NCBI RefSeq assembly: GCF_025567625.1
Contig: NZ_JAOQJC010000027.1
Span: 33,415-97,414 of the forward strand
Direction: 5' to 3'
From: Paenibacillus sp. J5C2022
GTDB lineage: Bacteria; Bacillota; Bacilli; Paenibacillales; Paenibacillaceae
Length of the DNA stretch: 64,000 nt
In this document: in pieces, positions 8,979 through 17,444 of the stretch
Position numbering within the stretch: the first letter of the stretch is position 1
How the letters are laid out: every line of letters starts with the position of its first letter
Notes under the pieces: generated by a model
Told to the model about the DNA's origin: nothing
The model's input: only the letters and a program-made list of their open reading frames with translations
Database searches by the model: none
Made by a program: the position numbers and the translations under genes

Positions 8979-9290
8979 ATGTTCGCAATTATTGAAACTG
9001 GCGGCAAGCAATACAAAGTTCAAGAGGGCGATGTGATCTACATCGAGAAGCTTGAAGGCGGCGAAGGCGAAAGCGTTACTTTCGACCGCGTGCTGGCTGT
9101 ATCCGGCAAGGACGGTCTGGTGGCAGGTTCCCCTGTTGTGTCCGGCGCTAGCGTCACTGGCAAAGTGGAGAAGCACGGCAAAGGCCAGAAGATCATCGTT
9201 TACAAGTACAAGGCGAAAAAGAACTACCGTCGCAAGCAAGGTCATCGTCAGCCTTACACGAAAGTAACGATCGAGAAAATCCAGGCGTAA
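8979..9290 (+). CDS. rplU: 50S ribosomal protein L21
   Basis: Large-subunit protein that binds 23S rRNA. The 103 residues begin MFAIIETGGKQYKVQEGD and contain the basic KYKAKKNYRRKQGHRQ signature near the C-terminus. A strong AAGGAGGTG lies eight bases before the ATG. First gene of the conserved rplU-prp-rpmA unit. Confidence 0.98.
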   Translation: MFAIIETGGKQYKVQEGDVIYIEKLEGGEGESVTFDRVLAVSGKDGLVAGSPVVSGASVTGKVEKHGKGQKIIVYKYKAKKNYRRKQGHRQPYTKVTIEKIQA

Positions 9291-9303
9291 GAGGATTGTT
9301 CCG

Positions 9304-9639
9304 ATGATAAACGTTAGCATCGTGAGAAGCGGCGAGCAAAGACGCATCGTATCGTTCGCCATTACGGGACATGCCAAGTATGCAAAGCCCGGCAAGGATA
9401 TTGTATGTGCAGGAGTGTCGGCCGTATCGGTAGGCACTGTCAACGCGATTGAAACTTTGGCGGGGGTTCAGCTTCCGGCACAGATGCAGAACGGCTGGCT
9501 GTCCTCGGAAATTCCGGAGCTTCCGGATGCCGATCTCGACGGCAAGGTGCAGCTGCTTCTTGAATCCATGCTTGTGATGCTGGATACCATCGTTCAATCA
9601 TACGGCAAGTATGTCGCTATCCGCGAAGAGAAGCTGTAA
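9304..9639 (+). CDS. prp: Ribosomal-processing cysteine protease Prp
   Basis: Small cysteine protease that removes the N-terminal extension of ribosomal protein L27 in Firmicutes. The catalytic pair is visible as histidine 23 (GHA) and cysteine 35 (DIVCAGVSA). The 111 residues are standard. It sits between rplU and rpmA, and the downstream L27 carries the matching cleavage site, so enzyme and substrate are adjacent. Confidence 0.95.
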   Translation: MINVSIVRSGEQRRIVSFAITGHAKYAKPGKDIVCAGVSAVSVGTVNAIETLAGVQLPAQMQNGWLSSEIPELPDADLDGKVQLLLESMLVMLDTIVQSYGKYVAIREEKL

Positions 9640-9689
9640 GCTTCCTGCCACGGTGCGGCATAAGTAACTATCGGAAGGAGGAACATCTC

Positions 9690-10001
9690 ATGTTGAAACT
9701 GAATCTTCAGTTGTTCGCTTCCAAGAAGGGCGTAGGTTCCACGAAGAACGGACGCGACTCCCAATCCAAGCGCCTTGGCGCTAAGCGTGCGGACGGTCAA
9801 ATCGTATCCGGCGGCAGCATTCTGTATCGCCAGCGCGGAACGAAGATCCATCCCGGAACGAACGTAGGCATCGGCAAGGACGACACGCTGTACGCGAAAG
9901 TGGACGGCGTAGTGAAATTCGAGCGTTGGGGACGCGAGCGCAAGAAAGTGAGCGTATACCCGGTTGAACAGGCTCCTGTAGCCGCAGCAGTGGAAGTATA
10001 A
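9690..10001 (+). CDS. rpmA: 50S ribosomal protein L27
   Basis: Large-subunit protein whose N-terminus reaches the peptidyl-transferase centre. The 103 residues start MLKLNLQLFASKKGVGSTKNG; LQLFA is the Firmicute extension that Prp must cut to expose the active SKKGV end. Core motifs GSILYRQRGTKIHPG and GKDDTLYAKVDG are intact. Ribosome site GGAAGGAGG precedes the ATG. A terminator follows. Confidence 0.98.
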   Translation: MLKLNLQLFASKKGVGSTKNGRDSQSKRLGAKRADGQIVSGGSILYRQRGTKIHPGTNVGIGKDDTLYAKVDGVVKFERWGRERKKVSVYPVEQAPVAAAVEV

Positions 10002-10010
10002 TGCACATAG

Positions 10011-10056
10011 GAAAAGCCTCGGCCGACAACGCTTGGTCCGGGGCTTTTCGTTTTTT
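10011..10056 (+). terminator. Intrinsic terminator after rpmA
   Basis: GAAAAGCCTCGG pairs with CCGGGGCTTTTC (one G-T pair) and is followed by GTTTTTT. Strong and well placed between rpmA and spo0B. Confidence 0.9.
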
Positions 10057-10128
10057 GGTAATGACCGGGCAGACCCGGCATGTTATACTGGATAAGCTAG
10101 GAAATTAGACGAAGGTAGGGTTCGTGCA

Positions 10129-10866
10129 ATGGGACGCTTAGCATCACTCAAGTATGTTGCGGCGACATCCCTTCTGCTGCCGGTTAGCGCTGCGCTAATG
10201 TGGCCGGGAAGGCTATGGATCGTAGCCGTCTTAATTGCCTGGCTTATCGCTGTATCCGCATTGTGGATCAAGGCGGAGAGAATGAACTGCCAGGATCGGA
10301 TGAGCAGAACTGTCCATGCGATGCAACATGCAGGCATCCGTACGCTTAATCATCACCGGCATGACTGGATGAACGATCTTCAGGTGCTTTATGGCTACAT
10401 AAGGCTGGATAAGCTGGATAAGAGCATACAATATGTGGAGAAGATAAGAGAGAGAATGATCGGCGAAAGCGCGGTCGCCAAGCTCGGCGTTCCATCGCTC
10501 GTCAGCTATATCCAGTCGTTCCGAACGCTGACCAATTCCTTAACCCTTGAAGTAGTCATTCAGGAAGGCCTTAATCTGAGGGATATGGCGCTGGATGAGG
10601 AAGGTGTCGCACATACGATTATGGAGACGATCAACGCATATCGCTTCGCAGCCAAGACGGGCTACGAGGCGCCAAGCATGCTGAGGGTGGAACTCAGTCA
10701 CGACGATGCTGCATTGTATGCGGCTTTCTATTATGAAGGCGAACTGATCAATGAACAGCAATGGAAGCAAAAAATACAACAGCAGTTGATGGGCGCACCC
10801 ATGAAGCCTGTAGGCAAAGAGCATACTGTGACAAGTATGCTGCTTCGGGCGGAGATGCGCGCCTGA
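10129..10866 (+). CDS. spo0B: Sporulation phosphotransferase Spo0B
   Basis: Carries phosphate from Spo0F to Spo0A in the sporulation phosphorelay. The histidine-containing helix reads LNHHRHDWMNDLQVLYGYI; His78 in RHDWMN corresponds to the phosphorylated histidine of Bacillus Spo0B. A GHKL-like half-domain follows (about 150-245) without an ATP site. The protein has 245 residues, longer than the roughly 190-residue soluble Bacillus form, because of two hydrophobic N-terminal segments (about 8-24 and 29-46) that should anchor it in the membrane. Position before obgE matches Bacillus. Confidence 0.88.
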   Translation: MGRLASLKYVAATSLLLPVSAALMWPGRLWIVAVLIAWLIAVSALWIKAERMNCQDRMSRTVHAMQHAGIRTLNHHRHDWMNDLQVLYGYIRLDKLDKSIQYVEKIRERMIGESAVAKLGVPSLVSYIQSFRTLTNSLTLEVVIQEGLNLRDMALDEEGVAHTIMETINAYRFAAKTGYEAPSMLRVELSHDDAALYAAFYYEGELINEQQWKQKIQQQLMGAPMKPVGKEHTVTSMLLRAEMRA

Positions 10867-10879
10867 ACGGAGGCAAGAC

Positions 10880-12202
10880 ATGTTTGTCGATAAAGCGAAA
10901 ATATTTGTGAAAGGCGGCGACGGGGGAGACGGCATCGTATCCTTCCGCCGTGAGAAGTACGTGGAGAATGGCGGCCCTGCGGGCGGCGACGGCGGCAATG
11001 GCGGCGATCTGGTATTCCAGGTGGACGAAGGCTTGCGCACGCTGATGGACTTCCGCTATCAGAAGCACTTCAAGGCGCAGCGCGGAGAACGCGGGAAGGT
11101 CAAAAGCATGCATGGCGCCAGCGCGGATGACACGATCGTCCGCATTCCGCCGGGCACGGTCATCGTAGATGACGATACCGGTGAGACGATCGCAGATATG
11201 ACGCGTCACGGTCAGAAGGTTATTGTCGCCAAGGGGGGACGCGGCGGACGCGGCAATTGCCGGTTCGCTACGCCGACGAATCCGGCACCTTATATCGCGG
11301 AGAATGGCGAAGAAGGCGAAGAGCGGTGGGTTGTGCTGGAACTGAAGGTGATGGCCGACGTAGGGCTGGTGGGCTTCCCGAGTGTGGGCAAGTCTACGCT
11401 GCTGTCGGTAGTATCCGGCGCGAAGCCGAAGATTGGCGCTTACCACTTCACGACGCTGTCGCCCAATCTGGGCGTGGTGGATGTAGGGGATGGCCGCAGC
11501 TTCGTCATGGCGGATCTTCCCGGTCTGATCGAAGGCGCGCATGAAGGCGTAGGACTGGGTCATGAATTCCTGCGCCATGTGGAGCGGACACGGGTGATTG
11601 TCCATGTCGTGGACATGAGCGGCTCGGAAGGACGCGATCCCTTCGACGATTGGAAGAAGATCAATGAAGAGCTGAAGCTGTACAATGCGAAGCTTGCGGA
11701 TCGGCCGCAGATCATCGCCGCGGGCAAGATGGACATGCCTGATGCGGCCGACCAGCTGGAGCTGTTCCGGGAGCAGCTGCAGGAGGAAGGCTATCAGAAC
11801 TATACGATCATGCCAATCTCATCCTTGACGAAGCAAGGCATACAGGAGCTGCTGTACAAGGCTGCGGACGTGCTGGATGAGACGGCGGATACCGTAGAAG
11901 TGGAAGAAGTGAAGGAAGTCGAGGAGCGCAAGGTCTATACGTTCGAGAGCAAGAAGGAAGCGGACTTCACGATTCGTCGCGACAATGAGGAGTACGTCGT
12001 GGAGAGCGAGGAGATCAAGCGTTATATGAAGCGATTCAATCTGAATTCGTACGATGCCGTCATGCGCTTCGCCCGTATGCTTCGGAAGATGGGCGTGGAC
12101 GACGCGCTCCGGAAGCGGGGCGCCAAGGACGGCGACGTCGTTCGCATCGAAGACTATTCCTTTGAATTTTTTGAAGGCACCGATTATAATCCGTACGATT
12201 AA
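10880..12202 (+). CDS. obgE: GTPase ObgE/CgtA
   Basis: Ribosome-associated GTPase needed for growth and linked to the stringent and general stress responses and to sporulation. The glycine-rich Obg fold covers about 1-158 (GGDGGDG, GGPAGGDGGNGG, GGRGGRGN). The G domain follows with G1 GFPSVGKST at 165-173 and G3 DLPGLIEGA, and the Obg C-terminal domain runs about 350-430. Full length at 440 residues. It is 13 bases after spo0B, as in Bacillus. Confidence 0.97.
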   Translation: MFVDKAKIFVKGGDGGDGIVSFRREKYVENGGPAGGDGGNGGDLVFQVDEGLRTLMDFRYQKHFKAQRGERGKVKSMHGASADDTIVRIPPGTVIVDDDTGETIADMTRHGQKVIVAKGGRGGRGNCRFATPTNPAPYIAENGEEGEERWVVLELKVMADVGLVGFPSVGKSTLLSVVSGAKPKIGAYHFTTLSPNLGVVDVGDGRSFVMADLPGLIEGAHEGVGLGHEFLRHVERTRVIVHVVDMSGSEGRDPFDDWKKINEELKLYNAKLADRPQIIAAGKMDMPDAADQLELFREQLQEEGYQNYTIMPISSLTKQGIQELLYKAADVLDETADTVEVEEVKEVEERKVYTFESKKEADFTIRRDNEEYVVESEEIKRYMKRFNLNSYDAVMRFARMLRKMGVDDALRKRGAKDGDVVRIEDYSFEFFEGTDYNPYD

Positions 12203-12208
12203 TCCTAT

Positions 12209-12233
12209 AGACGACAGCTGTCGTCTTTTTTTT
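12209..12233 (+). terminator. Intrinsic terminator after obgE
   Basis: AGACGACAG and CTGTCGTCT form a perfect stem with almost no loop, followed by eight Ts. It separates spo0B-obgE from the amino-acid genes. Confidence 0.8.
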
Positions 12234-12315
12234 CGAGCAGCCTATTGCCGTAATGTCTCGCAAAGGTTATAATGTCCACTATAGAAGAACAATTGTCTTT
12301 TTGGGGAGGACGAAT

Positions 12316-12753
12316 GTGGCTGAGCGCTATTATGTCGTTCGAGAAGAGCTGTTGCCTGAAGCGATGATGAAGACGATTCAAGTGAAGGAAATGCTGGACA
12401 GAGGCGAGGTGGCCACCGTTCATGAAGCTGTGGAGCGGGCGGGGCTGAGCCGAAGCGCATTTTACAAATACAAGGATGGCGTATTCGCTCTGAATGAAAT
12501 CGGTCGGGAGAGAATTGTGACGATCGCGATGGACTTGGAGCATCGCTCCGGCGTATTGTCGAACGTGCTGGCACTAATGGCCAGTCTGGAAGGCAACGTC
12601 CTGACGATGAATCAGAGCATACCGCTGCAAGGCTATGCCAACGTCGTTGTATCCGTGGATATATCGCAAGTGACCAGAGAGCTGTCCGAGCTGATATCGC
12701 TGCTTGGCAGCCAGCCGGGCGTCAGGAAGGCAATCGTCATCGGGCAGGGCTAA
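12316..12753 (+). CDS. pheB: ACT domain-containing regulatory protein (PheB/UPF0735 family)
   Basis: The 145 residues have a helix-turn-helix-like N-terminus (TVHEAVERAGLSRSAFYKYKD, about 35-55) and a C-terminal ACT domain (about 70-143: HRSGVLSNVLALMASLEGNVL) of the type that binds amino acids. Bacillus carries the same gene between obg and pheA. It probably senses an amino acid and regulates the following pathway genes; DNA binding is inferred from the helix pattern only. GTG 12316 is chosen because GGGGAGG lies seven bases upstream; a longer reading from 12253 crosses that site. Confidence 0.85.
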   Translation: MAERYYVVREELLPEAMMKTIQVKEMLDRGEVATVHEAVERAGLSRSAFYKYKDGVFALNEIGRERIVTIAMDLEHRSGVLSNVLALMASLEGNVLTMNQSIPLQGYANVVVSVDISQVTRELSELISLLGSQPGVRKAIVIGQG

Positions 12754-12769
12754 CAGAGGATGAGAGAGG

Positions 12770-14071
12770 ATGGATGAAGCAGAGATGAAACCGGTGAAGA
12801 TAGGATTATTAGGGCTTGGAACGGTAGGCACAGGTGTAGTTCGTCTGGTAGAAGGTCATCAGGAGGACCTGCAGAACAGTTCAGGATCGCCGATCGTTAT
12901 TGAGAAGATATTGGTGCAGAACAAGAGCAAGGAGCGCGATATTAATGTATCGCCCGACAAGCTAACGGAAGATCCTTGGGAAGTGATCAAGGACCCTGCC
13001 GTCGACGTGATTGTAGAAGTGATGGGCGGTGTGCAGCAGACGAAGGAATACTTGCTGGAAGCACTGTCGCTGGGCAAGCATATCGTGACAGCCAACAAGG
13101 ACTTGATGGCGCTGCACGGCCCCGAGTTGCTGGAGATGGCGAAGGCGCATGGCTGTGATGTCATGTATGAGGCGAGCGTAGCAGGAGGCATTCCCATTAT
13201 CCGCACGCTGATCGAAGGCTTCTCGTCCGATCGCATTACGAAGATTATGGGCATCGTGAACGGAACGACGAATTACATTATGACGAAGATGAGCCAGGAG
13301 GGAGCCGCTTACGCCGATGTGCTGAAGGAAGCGCAAGAGCTCGGTTATGCGGAATCCGATCCGACCTCCGATGTAGAGGGGCTGGATGCCGCCCGCAAGA
13401 TGACGATTCTGGCGACGCTCGGCTTCCGCGCCAACGTCGACCTGTCGGATGTGTCCACCGAGGGCATATCGAAGGTGACGAAGGAGGATATTCTGTACGC
13501 GAAGCGTCTGGGCTATGAGGTTAAGCTGCTTGGTATTGCCGAGCGCCAGGACGATCTGATCAGCATTAGCGTACAGCCTACGATGGTGAAGAACACCCAC
13601 CCTATCGCATCCGTGAACGGAGTCTTCAATGCGGTCTACGTGTATGGCGAAGCTGTGGGCGAGACGATGTTCTACGGTCCCGGCGCAGGGGAGCTGCCTA
13701 CGGCGACGTCCGTCGTCGCGGATCTGGTAGCCGTCGTGAAGAACCTGAATCTGGGAGTGAACGGCAAGAACAGTGCAGTTGCGTACAAGGAGAAGAAGCT
13801 GAAGACGGATGAGCAGATTTCCTCGAAGTACTTCATGCTTCTCCATGTAGCGGACCGCGCGGGCGTATTGGCGCAAATTACGCAAATATTCGCGAAGTAC
13901 GAGGTCAGCCTGGACGCGGTGCTGCAGCAGCCGAATCCGGCCAATCCGGCGGCGGAGATCATCATCATTACTCATGATGCCAGTAAGGCATCTGTCGGCA
14001 AGGTGCTGAAAGCGTTCGAGGAACTGGACGTCATCTTCAACGTGAAGAGCGTATATAGGGTTGAAGGCTAA
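12770..14071 (+). CDS. hom: Homoserine dehydrogenase
   Basis: Reduces aspartate semialdehyde to homoserine, the branch point to threonine and methionine. The Rossmann motif GLLGLGTVGTGVV is near residues 10-22; the catalytic domain shows EASVAGGIPIIRTL and GIVNGTTNYI, and the C-terminal ACT domain (about 345-430) suggests feedback control. The 433 residues are normal. ATG 12770 is used; an in-frame ATG at 12785 is equally possible because the GAGAGGATGG site could serve either. The stop shares one base with the thrB start. Confidence 0.96.
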   Translation: MDEAEMKPVKIGLLGLGTVGTGVVRLVEGHQEDLQNSSGSPIVIEKILVQNKSKERDINVSPDKLTEDPWEVIKDPAVDVIVEVMGGVQQTKEYLLEALSLGKHIVTANKDLMALHGPELLEMAKAHGCDVMYEASVAGGIPIIRTLIEGFSSDRITKIMGIVNGTTNYIMTKMSQEGAAYADVLKEAQELGYAESDPTSDVEGLDAARKMTILATLGFRANVDLSDVSTEGISKVTKEDILYAKRLGYEVKLLGIAERQDDLISISVQPTMVKNTHPIASVNGVFNAVYVYGEAVGETMFYGPGAGELPTATSVVADLVAVVKNLNLGVNGKNSAVAYKEKKLKTDEQISSKYFMLLHVADRAGVLAQITQIFAKYEVSLDAVLQQPNPANPAAEIIIITHDASKASVGKVLKAFEELDVIFNVKSVYRVEG

Positions 14072-15084
14072 TGAACGGGATGAATGCGCAAGGTCGTAAA
14101 GTGATCGTCAAGGTGCCGGCGAGCACGGCTAATCTGGGACCGGGATTCGATTCGCTCGGAATGGCATTGTCGCTCTATACGTGGATCGAGATGAAGCAGT
14201 CCGATGAGACGGTGTTCCATCTGCATGGCGAAGGCAAGGACGAGTTGCCCCGGGATAAATCCAATCTGGTGTACAAAGTGGCCCAGATGGTATTCCTCGA
14301 GGCAGGCGTCAGCGTGCCGGAGCTTGAAATCGCGATGTACAGCGAGATTCCGCTGACGCGTGGTCTGGGCAGCAGTGCGACGGCGATTATCGGAGCGCTG
14401 GCGGCGGCCAATGCGCTGATCGGGGAGCCGCTGAGCAGGGACCGGCTGTTCCAGATGGCGACGGCGCTGGAGGGGCATCCCGACAATGTCGGAGCTTCGC
14501 TATTCGGCGGCATTATCGTCGCCGCCTGGGACGGCGAGACGGCGCAACATGTGCGCCTGGAGCCGCCATCCCAGCTGGAGACGCTGGTGGCCATCCCAGC
14601 GTTCCAGCTGTCCACGGAGAAGGCGAGGCATGCGCTGCCTTCCGGGGTAAGCATGGCCGACGCCGTGTTCAACGTCGGCCGCAGCTCGCTGCTCGTCGCC
14701 GCACTGGCCAGCGGCGAGCTCGGTCTTATCCGTCATGCGATGCGGGACCGGCTGCACCAGCCCTATCGGGCGGCGCTCATCCCCGGCATGACGGAGATAT
14801 TGGAGCGCGCCGCCGAGTACGGCGCGCTTGGCGCGGCGCTTAGCGGGGCCGGGCCCACGCTCATCGCATTCGTGGACGCCGCCGGCAGCGAGAAGGCGGC
14901 GCTGGAGAGCTTCCTGCAGCGGACATTGCAGAAGGAAGGGATTGCGGCGGAGACGATGTGGCTGGCGCCATGCTCTGCCGGACCGGAGATTACCGTCGTC
15001 GACGAGGTCGCGCCTGAGAGCGGCAGCTATCAACCATCATGGCAATCACTGCTGGATGTCGTCAAAGGAGAAGTCAAGGCATGA
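14071..15084 (+). CDS. thrB: Homoserine kinase
   Basis: GHMP-family kinase that phosphorylates homoserine for threonine synthesis. PASTANLGPGFDSLGMAL is at the N-terminus (about 12-29), the ATP loop LTRGLGSSATAIIG near 90-103, and the late GAALSGAGPTLIAF motif near 253-266. The 337 residues are slightly long because of a C-terminal tail. It starts on the last base of hom and overlaps pheA by four bases. Threonine synthase (thrC), which sits between hom and thrB in Bacillus, is absent here. Confidence 0.95.
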   Translation: MNGMNAQGRKVIVKVPASTANLGPGFDSLGMALSLYTWIEMKQSDETVFHLHGEGKDELPRDKSNLVYKVAQMVFLEAGVSVPELEIAMYSEIPLTRGLGSSATAIIGALAAANALIGEPLSRDRLFQMATALEGHPDNVGASLFGGIIVAAWDGETAQHVRLEPPSQLETLVAIPAFQLSTEKARHALPSGVSMADAVFNVGRSSLLVAALASGELGLIRHAMRDRLHQPYRAALIPGMTEILERAAEYGALGAALSGAGPTLIAFVDAAGSEKAALESFLQRTLQKEGIAAETMWLAPCSAGPEITVVDEVAPESGSYQPSWQSLLDVVKGEVKA

Positions 15085-15953
15085 AAAGAATCGCGTTGTT
15101 GCCGGCAGGTTCCGTATCTGACGAGGCAGCCAAGCAGTTTTTCGGAGACAAGGAAGTGGAGTGGGAGCATCATCGGCTCATCGCTGACGTGTTCCAGGCA
15201 ACGGAGAGAGGCGACTGTCATTATAGCGTCATTCCCATCGAGAATACGATAGAAGGTTCCGTGAACCTGCATATGGACTGGATCGTCCATGAAGTGGATC
15301 TGCCGATGCAGGCGGAGTGGGTGTACCCCTCTATTCAGAATTTGATCGGCCGCCATGACGAACTGGAAGACGGGAATGGCAGCTTCGATTATTCCTGCAT
15401 ACGGAAAGTAATCAGCCATCCCGTCGCCATGGCGCAATGCCATCAGTTCTTGCGCACCTATATACCGCATGCGGAGAAGGAGCATACCGGCAGCACGGCG
15501 GAGGCGGTCCGGTATGTGAAGGAGCATCCCGGCGAAGGCATTGTGGCGATCGGCACGGGAAGAGCGGCGGTGAACAATGGGCTGGACGTGCTGGCGAAAG
15601 GGATAACCGATCACGACAACAACTATACCCGCTTTATGCTTGTTGGGCCGGAGCGTTACACGGCGCGGCAGTCGGAGCGGATCAAGACAAGTATCCTGAT
15701 TACGCTGCCGGAGGATTATCCCGGGGCGCTTCATCAGGTGCTCTCTGCATTCGCTTGGCGGCGGATCAATCTTTCGCGGATCGAATCACGGCCGACGAAG
15801 AAGAAGCTGGGCAACTACTATTTCTATATCGAGATTGAGATGTCGCTGGATACCGTACTGCTGCCTGCCGCACTGCAGGAAATTGAAGCGATTGGCTGCC
15901 AAATTCGCATTTTGGGTTGTTATCCGAGCTTTTCTTATCAACAGCTGTTATAA
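15081..15953 (+). CDS. pheA: Prephenate dehydratase
   Basis: Converts prephenate to phenylpyruvate in phenylalanine synthesis. The PDT domain (about 1-185) shows VIPIENTIEGSVN and the conserved NNYTRF catalytic motif; an ACT domain with the ESR phenylalanine-binding motif (SRIESRPTKKKLG) closes the protein at about 200-280. The ATG at 15081, overlapping the thrB stop, is preferred over 15039 because it follows AAAGGAGAAG and gives the usual N-terminus MKRIALLP. 290 residues. Confidence 0.94.
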   Translation: MKRIALLPAGSVSDEAAKQFFGDKEVEWEHHRLIADVFQATERGDCHYSVIPIENTIEGSVNLHMDWIVHEVDLPMQAEWVYPSIQNLIGRHDELEDGNGSFDYSCIRKVISHPVAMAQCHQFLRTYIPHAEKEHTGSTAEAVRYVKEHPGEGIVAIGTGRAAVNNGLDVLAKGITDHDNNYTRFMLVGPERYTARQSERIKTSILITLPEDYPGALHQVLSAFAWRRINLSRIESRPTKKKLGNYYFYIEIEMSLDTVLLPAALQEIEAIGCQIRILGCYPSFSYQQLL

Positions 15954-15989
15954 TAAAGGGGTATATCATTCGGAGGTGTGGGCGTAGGT

Positions 15990-16871
15990 ATGGCACAGCA
16001 ATGGATTTATCTGAATGGAGAATTCGTAACGAAAGAAGAAGCTACAGTATCTGTATATGATCATGGCTTTCTGTATGGCGACGGTATTTTCGAAGGTATC
16101 CGTATTTATGACGGCAATATCTTCAAGTGCAAGGAGCATCTGGACAGACTGTATGATTCCGCAAAGTCGATTATGCTGGACATGCCGTTGACGCTGGATG
16201 AGATGCAGGAAGCGCTTGTAGAGACGATTCGCCGCAATGAGCTGCAAGACGGCTATATCCGTCTCATCGTATCCCGCGGGCCGGGCAATCTGGGGCTTGA
16301 TCCGAAGCGTTGTCCGCAGGCATGGGTGATCATTATCGTGGAGCAGCTGGCGATATATCCGGAGGAGGCTTACAAGAATGGTCTCGTGTCCGTCTCTGTA
16401 TCGCAGCGTCGCAACATCCCTGATGCGCTCAATCCGAAGATCAAGTCGTTGAACTACCTGAACAACATTCTGGTGAAAATCCAGGCGAATCTTGCGGGCG
16501 TGGGAGAAGCGATCATGCTCAATTCGCAAGGGTACGTAGCGGAGGGCTCCAGCGACAATATCTTCATAATTAAGAACGGCACTGTGTTCACTCCCCCTTG
16601 TTATGTCGGCGCTCTGGAAGGCATTACGCGGGCGGCAATTATGGATCTGTGTCGGAAGCACGGCTATGCGCTGAAGGAAGAGCCATTCACGCTGCATGAC
16701 GTATATGTGGCGGATGAAGTGTTCTTCACGGGGACGGCGGCTGAGGTTATCGCTGTTCGTGAGGTGGATGGCCGCACGATCGGCTCCGGTCAAGCGGGTC
16801 CGATCACGACTCACTTGCTGAAGGAGTTCCGCAGCATTGTCACTGTCGACGGCGTCAAGGTTTACGAATAA
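15990..16871 (+). CDS. ilvE: Branched-chain amino acid aminotransferase (class IV)
   Basis: PLP enzyme of the last step in valine, leucine and isoleucine synthesis. It has the fold-IV start YDHGFLYGDGIFEGIR, the Schiff-base lysine region KSLNYLNNILVKIQA near residue 158, and the phosphate-loop segment EGSSDNIFII. 293 residues. ATG 15990 lies 12 bases after CGGAGGTG; a GTG at 15978 touches the ribosome site and is less likely. D-amino-acid and aminodeoxychorismate enzymes share the fold, but length and motifs favour IlvE. It ends the amino-acid block. Confidence 0.88.
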   Translation: MAQQWIYLNGEFVTKEEATVSVYDHGFLYGDGIFEGIRIYDGNIFKCKEHLDRLYDSAKSIMLDMPLTLDEMQEALVETIRRNELQDGYIRLIVSRGPGNLGLDPKRCPQAWVIIIVEQLAIYPEEAYKNGLVSVSVSQRRNIPDALNPKIKSLNYLNNILVKIQANLAGVGEAIMLNSQGYVAEGSSDNIFIIKNGTVFTPPCYVGALEGITRAAIMDLCRKHGYALKEEPFTLHDVYVADEVFFTGTAAEVIAVREVDGRTIGSGQAGPITTHLLKEFRSIVTVDGVKVYE

Positions 16872-16902
16872 GTCGGACACACATGATTTGGGTAACGATT
16901 AG

Positions 16903-16933
16903 AGGACTGTCTCCTGCTGGGGACGGTCCTTTG
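16903..16933 (+). terminator. Intrinsic terminator after ilvE
   Basis: AGGACTGTCTCC pairs with GGGGACGGTCCT (two G-T pairs) over a short loop. Its T-run is cut short: TTT is followed directly by GTGCG, the apparent 5' end of a group II intron remnant. Confidence 0.7.
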
Positions 16934-17060
16934 TGCGTTGGCAGCTCTTCGTACGAATAGGTGAAAGTCCCTAGCGCGCCGCGAGGTGGCGGGAGCGCAT
17001 AGCTAATTGGTAGCGCGCTGGCCGTGGGGCAGGGTGCGGAGGACCAGAAGACAAGCTGCA
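16933..17060 (+). mobile_element. Probable group II intron 5' remnant (class C-like)
   Basis: The segment begins GTGCG, the consensus 5' end of group II introns, and contains AGGTGAAAGTCCC, GCTAATTGGTAGCGCG, GGCCGTGG and GGACCAGAAG in the order seen in domain I of bacterial group II introns. It starts immediately behind a terminator hairpin, the insertion habit of class C introns. No reverse transcriptase gene and no domain V were found downstream, and similarity stops near 17060, so only a 5' fragment remains. This rests on motif memory, not on a covariance search. Confidence 0.5.
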
Positions 17061-17154
17061 TTACCAGGTGTCAGTCCGTCTGTCTGTCTATCTGTCTGCC
17101 GAAACGGGATATCCAACCATGCAAAATGTCGCATAATCAGTAGCAGTGTATCGG

Positions 17155-17356
17155 AATAGGCATCGCTCTCCCATCAACTCAGTAATGGGGGGGACAATGC
17201 AGCATGATCAGAGTTAGAGTAATCGAACAGGCATCGCACTCCCATCAACTCAGTAATGGGGGAGAATACAGCATGATCAGAGTTAGAGTATTGGAACAGG
17301 CATCGCTCTCCCATCAACTCAGTAATGGGGGGAGAATGCAGCATGATCAGAGTGGG
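17155..17356 (+). repeat. Repeat array A, three units of about 70 bp
   Basis: Three tandem units with cores at 17166, 17237 and 17306 (periods 71 and 69). Each has CTCTCCCATCAACTCAG (CACTCCC in the second), then TAATGGGGG, then GCATGATCAGAG. Within a unit CCCAT pairs with ATGGG as a small hairpin. There is no open reading frame with a ribosome site. The core is shared with array B at 41506-42013. Confidence 0.9.
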
Positions 17357-17426
17357 TATGCAGAGTAATTAAAAGTGATCAGGCGATTGACCACAACACA
17401 TGTGAGCAACTGATCCATACACTATT

Positions 17427-17444
17427 CCTGAGATAATGGGAGAG
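17427..17444 (-). repeat. Inverted terminal copy of the array A core
   Basis: CCTGAGATAATGGGAGAG is, on the minus strand, a close match to the CTCTCCCATCAACTCAG core, so the array ends with one copy in the opposite orientation. The next 45 bases (AGGTTCGCAAAACATAGATAC and on) resemble those behind the matching inverted copy of array B. From 17450 to 17770 no gene is seen. Confidence 0.7.

Noticed and set aside
10748..11605. Long minus-strand frames opposite obgE and hom (also 12962-13975)
   Set aside because: Shadow frames over well-supported genes, without ribosome sites or recognisable domains.
16985..17025. tRNA-like D-arm (AGCTAATTGGTAGCGCGC)
   Set aside because: No T-arm GGTTCGA motif, no acceptor stem; better explained as part of the intron remnant.
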